DNA of 64,000 bases from NCBI GenBank assembly GCA_030762175.1, contig CM060838.1:15878001-15942000 (forward strand), written 5' to 3'. Each line of letters starts with the position of its first letter. The stretch's first letter is position 1. The stretch comes from Metallyticus violacea (taxonomy: Eukaryota; Arthropoda; Insecta; Mantodea; Metallyticidae). Made by a program: the position numbers and the translations under genes. The notes under the pieces are model-generated. The model was given only the letters and a program-made list of their open reading frames with translations. It did no database searches and had not been told where the DNA came from. Shown here in pieces: positions 49,320-60,249 of this stretch.

Positions 49320-50560
49320 AATTAGGTCTGAACTTGGTACTTGAAACAATTCTCATCAAGCGTTTTGAATGCATATCTGTCAGCTTGTTTTCAAATTGGA
49401 TTTGTTAAGCTTCATCTCTGCAACAACTACTCACAGCTGTATGTACTTTCTTATATAGCTGCAAACTGATGGAATTTTAGGAAGCGAGTAGGATCAATAT
49501 CCTGGTATAACTCAATTCTATCTCTTTCTTCTCTCAGTTGCATGTCCCGTTGAAATTCAATGAGATCCAGATGTAAATCTTCAGGTGGATTCTTCGGCTT
49601 GACACTAAACAGTAGAGCAAACATCTTGAAGACGTAAACATCTTGAAATCTGAAACATATTAGCAGGTTTATTATACATCTGAGTGCATAATTATAAATT
49701 CTCCTTAGTGTTAATAGATCTTAGCCATGAACAGTGGCAGAAACTATTCATATTTGGACCTTCCACAAAGATAATTTTTATTTAAACGCCCCCGCGCCAC
49801 CCTTCGTGTCATTAATGAGATGAGTATAGCCCTCTAATTTCAGATTTAATATCTACAAGAAGAGCTGAATCAGAAGTCCAGTTTAGATCATTGAGCTGAG
49901 ACATTTCCCTGTCTCTTTCAAACAAAAATAAAGCCACATACTCTCGCAGATAGAAGCATTGTAGTGTTTGCCCCGATATAACAAAGGCACTATGCAATAT
50001 AATGGTATATTCATTTGTTAAGTTAATAGCATCGAGAAACTCCAAACTGCCGGTAAGAAAGTCCATGAATTCTGATGTTGTTCACTTCTTTTGTTTTGGA
50101 AACAAGGCGACCAATAAAATCACATTTTACAGCCCCTTTGTCAGGAGCACCATCCACTCAACACACTCTTCAGTAGATACCTTTTACAACATCTTCTTCT
50201 GTTGTATTTTTTGAGAGGAATTAAATGCAAAAACTTTTCCATTAGCATCAGTATATTGTCTACACCACGACCAACACATCGCCTGTGGTGCCTGAGTAGT
50301 AAAAACGGGCGTAAATACTGTTAAACAAATTACGAACCCCCACTAGCTACACAACATTTGTTACATTGATGTTTTCATTCATTGCGAGTGAAAATATTAC
50401 ATGTTGTTCACGTTTAACTCTGTGATTTCTGCAAGCTCCTCGATCCTATTCTTAGAGACGCTTATAACTGCGTACTCTTCAATATCACTTGTTGAAAAAG
50501 TTTGTACTTCATTTATGATGCGCTCTTTGATGAAATCATCCTACAAAAGAACGGCTGCGC
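49320..50560 (-). pseudogene. hAT transposase pseudogene (GTF2IRD2/ZBED5-like lineage)
   Basis: Minus-strand reading, from the right. DDFIKERIINEVQTFS and VISVSKNRIEELAEI (50420-50540) match the segment written EFVKECL... and ISLS..T(V)..RI.EI in this family. A LHLIPLKKYN stretch follows near 50230. LREYVALFLFERDREMSQLN and DLNWTSDSALLVDI (49840-49950) match the RQEI..FL..K...M.EL.D..W..DLAFLVDI block. PPEDLHLDLIEFQRDMQLRE and LYQDIDPTRFLKF (49470-49590), then a frame-shifted STYSCE and KLTDMHSKRLMRIV (about 49350-49440), match the hAT C-terminal dimerisation region (TY.CE..FS.M...KS..R..LTD.HL...LRI). Stops, frameshifts and a SINE-B tail at 50273-50325 show it is inactive. No ends or 8-bp duplication were found. 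Confidence 0.85.
50273..50325 (+). mobile_element. SINE-B tail fragment inside the hAT pseudogene
   Basis: CGCCTGTGGTGCCTGAGTAG followed by AAAAACGGGCGTAAATACTG matches only the 3' end of SINE-B, as at 1200-1257. No clear target duplication was seen. It separates the N-terminal and middle parts of the hAT transposase. Confidence 0.75.
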
Positions 50561-51158
50561 AGAGGTATTTTATGTGACAGTTGATAACTCGCGTGCTGTA
50601 CATCTTTACTTATGATGCAAATGTAATAATTCTTCGTCCTGGAACAAAAATCAAAAGGTAAGTGTATGGTCGCAGAATAGATAAAACAGAACTTTCTTGC
50701 TTTCTAATCGAATAGGCAAGCTAATATGAACGTCAATTAAACAAATAGATATAGATTATTGGTTACTGTCTCCACAGCATTGGTCAATTGCGTTAGCAAT
50801 TTAGTTTTATTATCGCCATGGATACTGGTGTATTTATTTGCATGGTAAACATCAAAATGACGCTTAATATTGATCTTTTTTACAACAACCAGTTATTTGC
50901 TAATTAAACGTTACGCCTCGTTACCATGTTTACGGCTAAAGAACAGGGTTGGCCATTGCGTATCAGATTTATTAATGTTGCGTTTACCTTATCCAGACAT
51001 TGTGCACACAGAACACTCGTTCGATCATGCACAATGTGCCCAACCGCTGGGCTCGTTCTTCTCAGGAGAGAAAACGATAACTAGTACCCCAAACAACAAT
51101 AAGCGTTCAAACGCCCTACAGCGTGATGTGTCTCACATGCTGACCTAGATCAATATTA
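50561..51158. other. Unassigned sequence
   Basis: The 92-codon frame at 50870-51148 shows no motif. Nothing else is assigned. Confidence 0.5.
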
Positions 51159-51160
51159 TA

Positions 51161-52367
51161 CGAGGGTGGGTTCATAAGATTCCGGCCTAACCATTTTCTA
51201 GGTGTGATAAAGACAAAAACTATATTTCTGTTTTCAATATAGTTACCTACTTTTGCAATACACTTCTCACGTCTTTGAATTAACATTTCAATCCCCCTTA
51301 CCCCAATAGTCAGAAGTCTGGACTGCAAAATGGGCATAAACAGCACCCATCACTTCTTCGTTACACTTAAATTTTCTTCCTCGAAGGTCCTTCTTGAGTT
51401 ATGAGAAGAGGAAGTAGCTGTAGGGTGGATGGTCGATCTCCTTGAAGCCACATTTCTTCACAGCTTCCTGTGCAACAAGAGCTGTGTGCACAGACGCGTT
51501 GTAGTGAATAAGGCACGCACTACCACTCAGCTTTTCTCGCCTTTTCTCTTTGATGGAAGCACGTAGTCTGTGCAGTAGGCCAGCCTAGTACTCCCCATTT
51601 ACTGTTGAAGTCAATGAAGAGTATTCCTTCACAGTCCCAAAAGATTGTGGCCATGATCGTTTTGTTTGCCTGAGTGACCTTGACGTGCTTCGCCAGGTTT
51701 ACGCCACTCCATTGATTTTCTTTTGGAAAAGGTATCATAATAGAGGACCATAGTTTCATCTCGTGTAACAGTGGTTTGTAGAACTTCTCTCTTGTTGCCA
51801 CGGCAGAGCTCCAAAAATGCCTAACGACAGATGACCCGTTGCTGCTTTTGAACTGAGGAAAGAAGTCTAAGCACCCATCTTGCACTAACCTTATTCATGT
51901 TTAAATGTTTATGAATAATTCGAAGGACTGTTTTTTTAGAAAGGCTCAACCTTACTGCTATTTCTATAACTTTGAGCCGCCGGTATTCCATAATTTCTCC
52001 TACCACAAGAGCGATGTTTTCAGGAGTGAGCACCTCCAAGAGCCGACCTGCGCGCTCTTCGTCTTCGATGCTTTCTCTACCCATTCGAAAAAGTTTGGCC
52101 CATTCTTTTATGGTAGAATATGAGGGGGTTGCTCCCCCATATACACCGTCCAATCACTATTTAATTTCGTTTGGAGTAAGTCCTTTTGTGAAGACCTTAA
52201 TAACAGCTCCAATACTCTATTTTGAACAGATCACACTCTTCTACACGTAGCCATCTGCGGAAGTTACAGCTTCAATTATTTACTTAACAGATAAGGTATG
52301 ACATCAGATATTTTGTGAAGGCGATAATCCTTATCAGCGAGGGCGGAAACTTATGGACCTACCCTTG
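51161..52367 (-). mobile_element. mariner transposon with both ends and a dead transposase
   Basis: The ends are CGAGGGTGGGTTCATAAG (left, plus strand) and CAAGGGTAGGTCCATAAG (right, minus strand). TA lies outside each (51159-51160, 52368-52369), giving 1207 bp. The transposase reads on the minus strand: an N-terminal helix-turn-helix region (YGGATPSYSTIKEWAKLF, GRESIEDEERAGR, LSLSKKTVLRIIHKHL), then LNMNKVSARWV. VTRDETMVLYYD holds the first catalytic D, KSMEWRKPG follows, and FWDCEGILFIDF comes next. The second catalytic site HDN reads HYN (51498-51506). The PDLAPSD block holding the third aspartate is missing exactly between PPYS and YFLF (junction at about 51416). LKKDLRGRKFKCNEEVMGAV and a KCI.KVG.Y end follow. 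Stops and frameshifts are also present. Confidence 0.93.
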
Positions 52368-52369
52368 TA

Positions 52370-53065
52370 CGGCGATGGAAAGTTAAACCGTACGATAATA
52401 TAATGAAACAGTTTAATAAATTAGAAAAAAAATTGGATCTGAACACAAACTTTTGAACATTTAAAAGAAGGATAGTTTACAATAAAAGTGTTTCAAACGT
52501 TAGAGAGACGCTTGTTACTAGAGAATATCAGGTTTTCCTAGCTGTACTGAGCGCCCACGATATTGCAATAAAATTATTTGTTGTTGATTAAATATATTAA
52601 TATAAAATAATAAACTTCTACATAGTATCGAACATCCAGTGCAGGTAGGGCGATGTTAGCATGCAAGCGGCTGCATTCTTATAAATCGAAGCAGTTTATC
52701 GAGCAGCGCCAGAGAAATACAATCCTGATCTATGCATACTTTATATGCGATAAAGTATTGCACTTTTTGTTTTAACTCCTCAATTAAATTAATGTGAAGT
52801 CCGTAGTCTTATGATTGACAAACCAACTCACAACTCCCATCTTCAAGATGCAGCAATCTGTTTTTTGTTTAACTTTTATTATTTGCCTTGTAGAAAATGC
52901 TGATTCCTAAAGGTACGGCGTTTAAAACGACAGCAAAAATGTTATGACCCTCTGAGATAAATTGCGTATAGATAAACTCTAAAGTATTTCATTCACATGT
53001 CTAAAATGCTTATTGCAGTTTCTAATTGTATGATAAATCTTAACAATTTATCTTTCTTATTGCAG
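52370..53065. other. Unassigned AT-rich sequence
   Basis: No repeat or gene recognised. The last 20 bases form the pyrimidine-rich acceptor region of the candidate exon that follows. Confidence 0.5.
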
Positions 53066-53137
53066 GTTAGTGGTATTTCGTATGCACGAGATGTACCAAA
53101 AGAACAAACTACCCATTTTAACTCTGAAACGAACAAG
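53066..53137 (+). CDS. Candidate internal exon of an unidentified host gene (72 nt)
   Basis: The segment is preceded by a branch-site-like CTTAAC (53038-53043), a pyrimidine-rich tract and TTATTGCAG, and is followed by the strong donor AAGGTAAGAAG. Its length is a multiple of three and frame 0 is fully open. It encodes 24 residues beginning VSGISYARDVPKEQ and ending with a polar SETNK. A phase 0-0 exon with good sites on both sides fits a small internal exon in a gene with giant introns. The rest of the window could then be intron. I do not recognise the peptide and no second exon was found, so the gene identity is unknown. The call rests on splice signals and frame alone and could be chance. 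Confidence 0.4.
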
Positions 53138-53231
53138 GTAAGAAGTATTTTATTACCAAAAATTGTAAAGCATTAGAGTCTTATGTTATTAGCTTCAGGT
53201 ATTCGATTTTGGTTTTGGGTAAGCTGTTTTT

Positions 53232-53525
53232 CAGACCTCATAGTCTAGTGGATAGCATTCCTGACTACTAGACGTAAGGTCCCGAATTTGATTCCCAGTA
53301 TCTGCTTAAGAATTTTCTAAGTCATGGAGTTTTGGAACGAAATCTACCCAGCTCGTGAAGAAAATTGGCAAGCTGCTAGATAGGTGGCATCCTTCGATCT
53401 CGAAAGCCGCATGGCGTCCGGCACGGTGTAGGTGTGTTGAGCATATACCTTCTGCAGTAGTCCTCTTTCATAAGGCCCGTTAGTACCGTAACAGACCTCA
53501 GGCCTAGTCCTTACATTTTTTTCAA
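53232..53525 (+). mobile_element. SINE-C, a third tRNA-derived SINE type
   Basis: A head of tRNA-Glu/Asp-like form runs from CCTCATAGTCTAGTGGATAG (A box) to GAATTTGATTCCCAG (B box). About 220 bases of unrelated body follow (GTGGCATCCTTCGATCTCG, GTAGGTGTGTTGAGC), ending in a T-rich tail near 53520. It is the only copy in the window, so its limits are estimates. It lies 95 bp downstream of the candidate exon. Confidence 0.75.
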
Positions 53526-54400
53526 TATGTCAGTTTAGTTTCAATACTCTTTTGTGTCTGGTAGAAACCGATACAAACACTCAAATTAGTGTTTTATTTT
53601 GTACTTTATAATATTTGTATTTGGAGTGTTACTTAATACCTAGTGCGGTTCTAATTTTTTCCACGTTTCACCTATATAAAAGTGAGTTCTGGTTAAAGCA
53701 ATAATATTGCTTATCATCAAAAGTAATTTCGACTATCTTCAAAGATGCCCAAGTTTTTCAGGGGAAAACATTCGCTCTTTAAGAATGTTTGTCCAGCAAG
53801 GGATATGTAATCTTTTAGTATTTAGAAATTGGTTATTATCATATTACTAAACTACCTACAATGTATTTACTCGTTTTTATTTTTTATGAATACACTGTTC
53901 CACACACAAAATGCTGTAGAAAAGAGTTCCTAATTTTGACTGAGAAAATTACATTGAAATTAAAACGCCTAGTTTAGCTCAAAGTTTTCTCATTACAGCT
54001 AAAATGTGACTTGAAATTGGGTCGTTTTCCACTAAAAATTGAGTCTATCAACGTAACTTTTACAACACAATACCATTACGTGATCGGCCATTCGTTTTCC
54101 GTGTTCTCGCGTGTACACCATGTGATCAATGATATTGTTGCCTGGATGAATTTTCCGCTTTCATTTTTGATGAAGTGATGAATTTAAGTGGTTGTATCAC
54201 TGATGTACACGAAATGCTTCCATGAGAATTGTGCTGTTATGATTTAACCTAAAATTCTACTCTTTATAGACAAGTGGAAATAAAAATGTACCGAAAATTT
54301 GTAAATAACCCTCATAACTTCTGATTCCAGGAAGTGTTAAAAAGCATTCTTATATTTATATTGTAAGACTGTGAACCAGAACAAACAATGGACGTCGTCT
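53526..54400. other. Unassigned AT-rich sequence
   Basis: No gene or element recognised. The right end may be 5' sequence of the mosaic relic. Confidence 0.5.
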
Positions 54401-54404
54401 TGAA

Positions 54405-54712
54405 AAAGACTTGCGCATGATTTCGGCAGAGCCTGGTAATCGCAATACAGGTTGTTATTTCTTGTGTTTTTCCGTATTAAGAAAGGCATGTGCACGAAGA
54501 AAAAATCAACACCTGTGTACCCTAATATACCGTCTGCAAACCGGACTATGCCTTATTGGGAAAGAACGCCCTGTTCCTAAACCTCCAGCAATTTTTTCTG
54601 TGGACTCTGAAGACAATAGCAATGTTTCTCCAAACAGCAAAGAACATGTTCAAAATGGAGTATCGAGCTGTTAAGTTCTTCACAAAAGGAGGACTAACCA
54701 CCGAGATGTACG
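54405..54712 (+). pseudogene. Mosaic transposon relic: insect mobile-element motif joined to a mariner N-terminus
   Basis: Two parts sit in tandem. At 54411-54630, frame-hopping translation gives NTGCYFLCFSV, then STPVYPNIPSANR and ERPVPKPPAIFSVDSED. This matches a cysteine-containing, proline-rich motif (DCYFC, YP.(I/L)PSA.RPVPH, PVP.PP) that I recall from many predicted insect mobile-element proteins; its element class is uncertain to me. At 54657-54712 it is followed directly by MEYRAVKFFTKGGLTTEM, the beginning of a mariner transposase, as in the element at 51161-52367. A Tc1/mariner-like C-terminus from another family follows. Each part is broken by stops or frame changes. Confidence 0.65.
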
Positions 54713-55098
54713 TGCGTACCTTGATAACAATCTTCCAAGCCACTGGATAGGATGAAGAGGTTTACACCGCGTTCTCCGGATCTAACTCCATTGGACTTCT
54801 ACCTATGGGGTAGTCTTAAGGATGTTGTGTACCATAGAAAACCAGCTACACTGGCAGCACTTCGGGAAGAAATTGAAACGGCATGTGCTGCAATCGCTGA
54901 GGACACTTTCGCAAACGTTACTCAATCAGTAGTTCAACGTACTCAGAAGTGTATCGGCGCCGATGGTGGGCATTTTGAGTAACTGTAAAAGTCTAAAATG
55001 ATTAGTGCTCACCATGTTTTGTTTGTGTGAATTCAGTTTTGTTATGTTAACACAATTTTTCTTTGCTTGAAGTGCGTATACATTTTTGACACCCTCTG
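54713..55098 (+). mobile_element. 3' half of a Tc1/mariner-related transposon (second copy)
   Basis: YLDNNLPSHWIG, then RFTPRSPDLTPLDF (54755-54800), YLWGSLKDVVYHRKPATLAA and a C-terminal RTQKCIGADGGHFE give the end of a DDE_3-like transposase with a natural stop at 54980. The non-coding end (TTTTTGACACCCTCTG, 55098, then TA) matches the copy at 8060-8415. The frame from 54752 is intact for 76 codons, so the catalytic third is better preserved than in the 8-kb copy, but the N-terminal part is replaced by foreign sequence. Confidence 0.85.
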
Positions 55099-55100
55099 TA

Positions 55101-55273
55101 TGTATAATCATAAGTACAATAGACCCCATGCAAATATTTTATTCAACAAATCAGTATCCTATCGGGTGTAAAGATAAAGGAAATGTATTTCTAGCAAGGG
55201 AACAAAATAAGTAAATAATTTAACCTAAACTATTCCCTTGGTTCAATATTTTGCTAAGAAAACACTTCTCAAA
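55101..55273. other. Unassigned sequence
   Basis: Nothing recognised. Confidence 0.5.
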
Positions 55274-55285
55274 CGAGAGAGAGAC

Positions 55286-55320
<35 letters not shown>
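55274..55320. repeat. (GA)n microsatellite
   Basis: A GA run with two early CA variants, which gives a spurious RERERE frame. Confidence 0.96.
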
Positions 55321-55324
<4 letters not shown>

Positions 55325-57496
55325 CAGATACAAGAAGAAAGAGCGAAATCTAATTGCAACAAAGAGTACAATTGTTTTCCAACGCTCGTAGCCAAGGACT
55401 TGTCATTTCAGGAATATCCGGCTGGTTTACATATGACTGCACATTTCTGCGTTAGTAGCCTTCAGCATATCTCTGATTAAAGCCACTGATAGTAATAAAA
55501 GATAAAGAGTGAAAGTGTGTTTAACGTAGCCAGGCAAAATATGATATATCCAGAGAGTGTGCTGTTTTTACATTTTCATATAAAACTGTTCAACAAATTT
55601 TGAAAAGTTGAACATTATGATGGAATTTTAATTTGATTTTTATTATGTTTTCTGGGTCTCTGAACACGTTGCAATAAAATACATACAAATAATTTGAAAC
55701 AATTAGTAGAAAATTAGTTATCTAAATAGCGTCTCATTTTAGCCTGTCTATGAACAAGTAGGCATGTGGGCTGTAGCCCCATCTTGATGCCGTTGAGATG
55801 GATTACACGATAATGTAGCTCTGTAGAAAGCAAGTCCCCTAACAACTCTCTGTATAAAAAAATAGAACCTATAAGTGATTCCAAAACTGGAAATGTCACA
55901 CCTACTGATAGCATAGGGACGCTGATATTTCAAAACGCATTTGAACTAGATAAGACCCGTCAATTTTTCAAAGTACAGAAGTTTAGGTTGTTACAGTTGC
56001 TCTGCGCATATTTTTTTAAATACTGTAAGGCATCAAAAAACCCTCGCGTGTGTATATGTAAAGTACATTTTGTATCTGGAAACGACATGAAGTTAAATTT
56101 GGGAGATGTAAGTAAATGCTGGTAAAGCGAGAAAGAGGTGCTTATTGCACTAATCATCAGAGCCGTCTCCAGTCACATGTTAACACATCCATGCACCTTT
56201 AAGATGAATTAATATAACACTGGGATTGATGTGTTCTCTTTCAATTTTGTATTTGTAGTCAATAAACAAGTGTCGCGTGAAGTAAACCGCGAAGACCTTG
56301 AGCGCTGATAATGATGCCACTGACCCACATTTCGGAGGTTTCAAGAACTTTAGATCAGGTAATTGCGAAATTTCACTATCAAATCTATGTGTATTCGCTC
56401 ATCATTTGCTCGTATGGAAAAACAAGAAGTATCTAATGATGGTCAAGGTCGAGTGTCATTGATATCATGGTGGGTGTTGTTCTATATTACAGTGTAAACA
56501 AGTCCTTGTCAATAAACCAACAAGTGTAGCGATATACATGCGTTACTTTGTTACAAGTTTTCCCCTCAGTCTCAGCTAAACTCATAATAAACAGCGAAAT
56601 TACCATGAAATACTTTTTCTTAAAATACGGTTAACGGGGCACCTAAACGCATAAAATTGACCCACCAGCGTGGAGTAAATTGCTTCAAATTGGTCGCCCA
56701 AGCTGGCCAAAACCGCTTCATTCTTTATAAGAATGTATTTTATAAACGTAAATGATGCAATCTGACCGTGTGAAAGTGATTGCTCGGTAAGAAGACGAAG
56801 TAGAAAGAAAAAGCTGTTGGGAGCACTCAGCTCTTCCCTGAGGTTGTCAAGAAGCACGCCAATGCCCGTAGATTTCCTTTGAAGAACCAAAAACCGATAC
56901 TTTTTCCTATAAAAACAATGTAGTCAGTCAGTTCTCAGTGGATAGTGCGGGGGATGGTTAGGAAGTAAACTCTCTGGAGAGATTAATTGAACCCGATAAG
57001 TGTTTCCCATGTCACGGTGTGATTAATCTAAACGGCCTGAGTTAAACAAGGGGTCCGAGAGGACTCTCAAACTCGAGACAAGAGCTTTGGAATTCCCATC
57101 TTAGCTAACTGCAGCTGTTGTAAGAAAAACCAAATTATCCATTGCTTAATCCATGTTTGTGTGACCGATTTGCCTATTCGTCTGTTGTCTTGCCACCTTA
57201 AAGGAGTTTAGGCCGATATTACTGTGTAATAAATTAATGGGAAGTACAGAGCAGAGATTCTGCAAATCTTTGAAAGCATTTCACTCCTAGATAATGAGAA
57301 TATCCTTTATTAAGGAAAGTAGTTACACTTGTACATTAATGCGGAACCACGATTTAATAGTATATCAAATATTTGCATTTTTACATTATCTGATAGTCTC
57401 AACATAGTTTTACATATGAACACAACTTGTGTTTGTTTTACCTGTTGTTATAAAATCCATTGCATAGATGTGTTTGTCAGTTTTTTCTGGTATTGA
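55321..57496. other. Unassigned sequence
   Basis: The 96-codon minus frame at 56600-56890 and other short frames lack motifs. No repeat family recognised. Confidence 0.5.
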
Positions 57497-57792
57497 GTCG
57501 GTCCTGGTGGTGTAGTGATAACCATACTTGCCTCGTAGACTCAAGATCGTGGGTTCAATCCCGCAAGGGTCGATGGATTTTTTGTGCGTAAAATCCTAAG
57601 TATGGTTTCCTTCGGAAGCGCAGTAAAGCCGTGGGTCCCTTGTCGTAGATTTACGGCAACTAAAAGAAACTCAAGTCTGAAAGACGAGGCCTCTGAGAAA
57701 AATTTACCCGCCGTTTCACTCCCTCAATCGAATGGGACGTTGATGACCTGAGATGTTTAAGAGTGTACGTAAATAAACTAAATCAATCAATC
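57497..57792 (+). mobile_element. SINE-A copy, full length
   Basis: Head GTCGGTCCTGGTGGTGTAG, B box GGGTTCAATCCC, body GGTTTCCTTCGGAAGC, tail ending AATAAACTAAATCAATCAA. No clear target duplication. Confidence 0.92.
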
Positions 57793-58769
57793 CGGAGTAC
57801 AAAAGTTAAAACCATGTACATCGTTGTTTAAATCAGGCCAAATTAATGTACTTCATCAATGACCATATAAGCCGTTGTTACCGTTGTGTACAGTTCGTGT
57901 TCATTTCCATAATAAATATATACCTACCCTATTTGATTCTTTCTTATAATAACCTCCCATGAAAGTTGTTTTGTTACATCTGTAGTGTTCCTTTATTGTT
58001 TTATTAATGTCTCACCTGATGTACTTTTGCTGTAGTCATTGAAAGTGTTTGCTCCTGTGCAATAAAAATGTTTGTTATAATTAAAAACACTTTGATGATG
58101 CTCTTTCACGTTATGAAGGCGGTCAGCTGAGTGTAGCTCGAGAGAAAGTCTGCTGTTTTTGAGAGCAGTTTACATCGGACTGATTGATAGATAATTAAAG
58201 GCATTCTCTTCTATACTTATGCAACTGTCTTCCACTGTTTTGGCTTTGTTTGCATGTTTCTGTTGAATCTTATGCCAGTTGCATATCATGGGTGGTGTAT
58301 GTATTCGTTGTGCATTCCTCTGATCCTGCATGTTAATTGTGTTTCATTCTTTCCCGTTTTGAGCTTTTTTTTTTTTAAAGTAGATCTGATCATGCTGGGT
58401 AAAATAGTGCTCTTTAATTCCGGGACAAGCTTAATTTAATTTTCTTCTGATTTATTTCTATGCAATGTTGATATTTCTGAGACGTGCAGTCTTTAAACTT
58501 CATATGAATAGATTACTGTAATCTCAAATATTTGTTGTAAAAATAATAGGCAGCTTTGTGGAAATGCCGATCACATCTTTAATTTATAAAACTGGAAACA
58601 CGCCACTTGACTGAGCCAGGGTTCACAGAAGCATTAACGAAGTAAATCTTATAGACTATGTGATTTTATTTTTGCTTTTTGGGAGTAGCCTTTAATATGA
58701 GAGGGAAATGAAATAAGCACTTACCTATTATTAATTATAAAGCATGAGGTCAACTAAATAAGTTACTAC
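57793..58769. other. Unassigned AT-rich sequence
   Basis: No gene recognised. It may include unrecognised upstream sequence of the LINE that follows. Confidence 0.45.
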
Positions 58770-59992
58770 GTGTTCTGACTCGCGTTCCAGATATACCAGT
58801 AGATACACTTTACAGCATGTACAGTGCTATGATTAAGTCTATTCTGAAGTGAAATATGGGGGATGGAGGAGAAATGGAGCAAGTCAATTTTTGGAAAAGT
58901 GTTCTCGGGCTCTCTAAAGGAACATCAAACAGTGGGGTAATGAGGGAGGGGGGTTACTATGAAGATATTGTTAATAGTAAAACAAGGACGGTGAAACACC
59001 GGCTTAAACTAATGTAGGGAGACGGCCCACACTTCGTGTTAAATGCTATAGACACCAGATGCAAAATATAACTCCATACAAGGGTGGAAAGAGGCTTCAA
59101 GAGAAATAGACATGGGTACAATATGGCAACGAGGCACTGAAAATAATAAAAATGTATGGAAGAAGATTAGAACAAGGCTGGAGGATATCAGACAGAAAAT
59201 CGAATCAGAATGTAACACGACAGTGTTCTTTGAGCCTATCAAATGAAATTAAATTAATCTGGGGTAAAGAGGTATATATGCTCGTTCTAGGGAGAAAAGC
59301 AAAATCAGGAATGGCCTGGTTTAGACTGGGAGGTTGGAAGGCTAAAAAAATAACGAATAGTTCTGGCAGGAGAATCCGTCCATTTTTTGAAAGGTAGGAG
59401 GAATGTGTACATATTCTGGCTGAATGTACCCACTGGGAACACCTGAGAAAAATGCTGTTTCCTGAAAGCATTTTTAAGACAATTAGAGGTCGATTGGTAT
59501 GCTGGGATCTGTTTGCAAACCACACTAATTGGTTGAATATGGGCAATTTTCTACCCAAGGTGCGCGAAGCTAGAGGGTGAGCAATGCTTGAAGCAACCGG
59601 GCAGCTTTATGATTGATGGGGGAGGAGGGGAGTATATTTCCCGTCCGCTGCGCGAGGCTTCAGTGTGAGTTCAAATCTTGTGCTAGTAGCACACTGCCGG
59701 CCGGCCGCACGCCGTGAAACCATTTGCGTAAATGATCGTTTACTCTGTAGAAGCAATTTATTTTCTGGTTAGAATGCGATAACTAATGTAATTATAAATA
59801 ATATGTAATATGTTTTCAGTCATATATCTGTCAAAATCGTTCTTCCCATTTTTATTTTTTTGTTTTTAATATTGTTTAATTTATATTATTCATTGTTCCT
59901 CTTCCTAATTATGTATCATGCATATACGGTTTATGACCCATGCATAAAATATTTGTAATGTGTAATTATACTGTTATAATAATAAAGATACA
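58770..59992 (+). mobile_element. LINE 3' region: C-terminal coding relic plus 3' UTR
   Basis: The order is VPDIPVDTLYSMYSAMIKSI (58790-58850), then VNFWKSVLGLSKGTSNSGVM (about 58890-58945) and DIVNSKTRTVKHRLKL. NEIKLIWGKEVYMLVLGRKA and GMAWFRLGGWK come next (59240-59340), then CVHILAECTHWEHLRK (59403-59455) and a tail ending FLPKVREARG at 59577. This is the thumb and connection region downstream of a non-LTR reverse transcriptase, followed by the terminal Cys/His motif (C.H.L.EC) of Jockey/I-like insect LINEs. Stops interrupt it. The next 400 bases look like a 3' UTR and pass straight into the (CTA)n tract. Confidence 0.85.
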
Positions 59993-60062
<70 letters not shown>

Positions 60063-60216
60063 TTACTACTACTATTACTACTACTATTACTACTACTACT
60101 ACTATTACTACTACTACTATTACTACTACTACTATTACTACTACTACTACTACTACTATTACTATTACTACTACTACTACTACTATTACTACTACTATTA
60201 CTACTACTACTACTAT

Positions 60217-60249
<33 letters not shown>

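Noticed and set aside
50570..50660. 77-nt open segment between GTGACAG and AAAAGGTAAGTG
   Set aside because: The donor is good, but the acceptor lacks a pyrimidine tract and the length breaks frame; chance is more likely.
55238..55480. 80-codon frame with RERERE repeats
   Set aside because: It is produced by the (GA)n tract.
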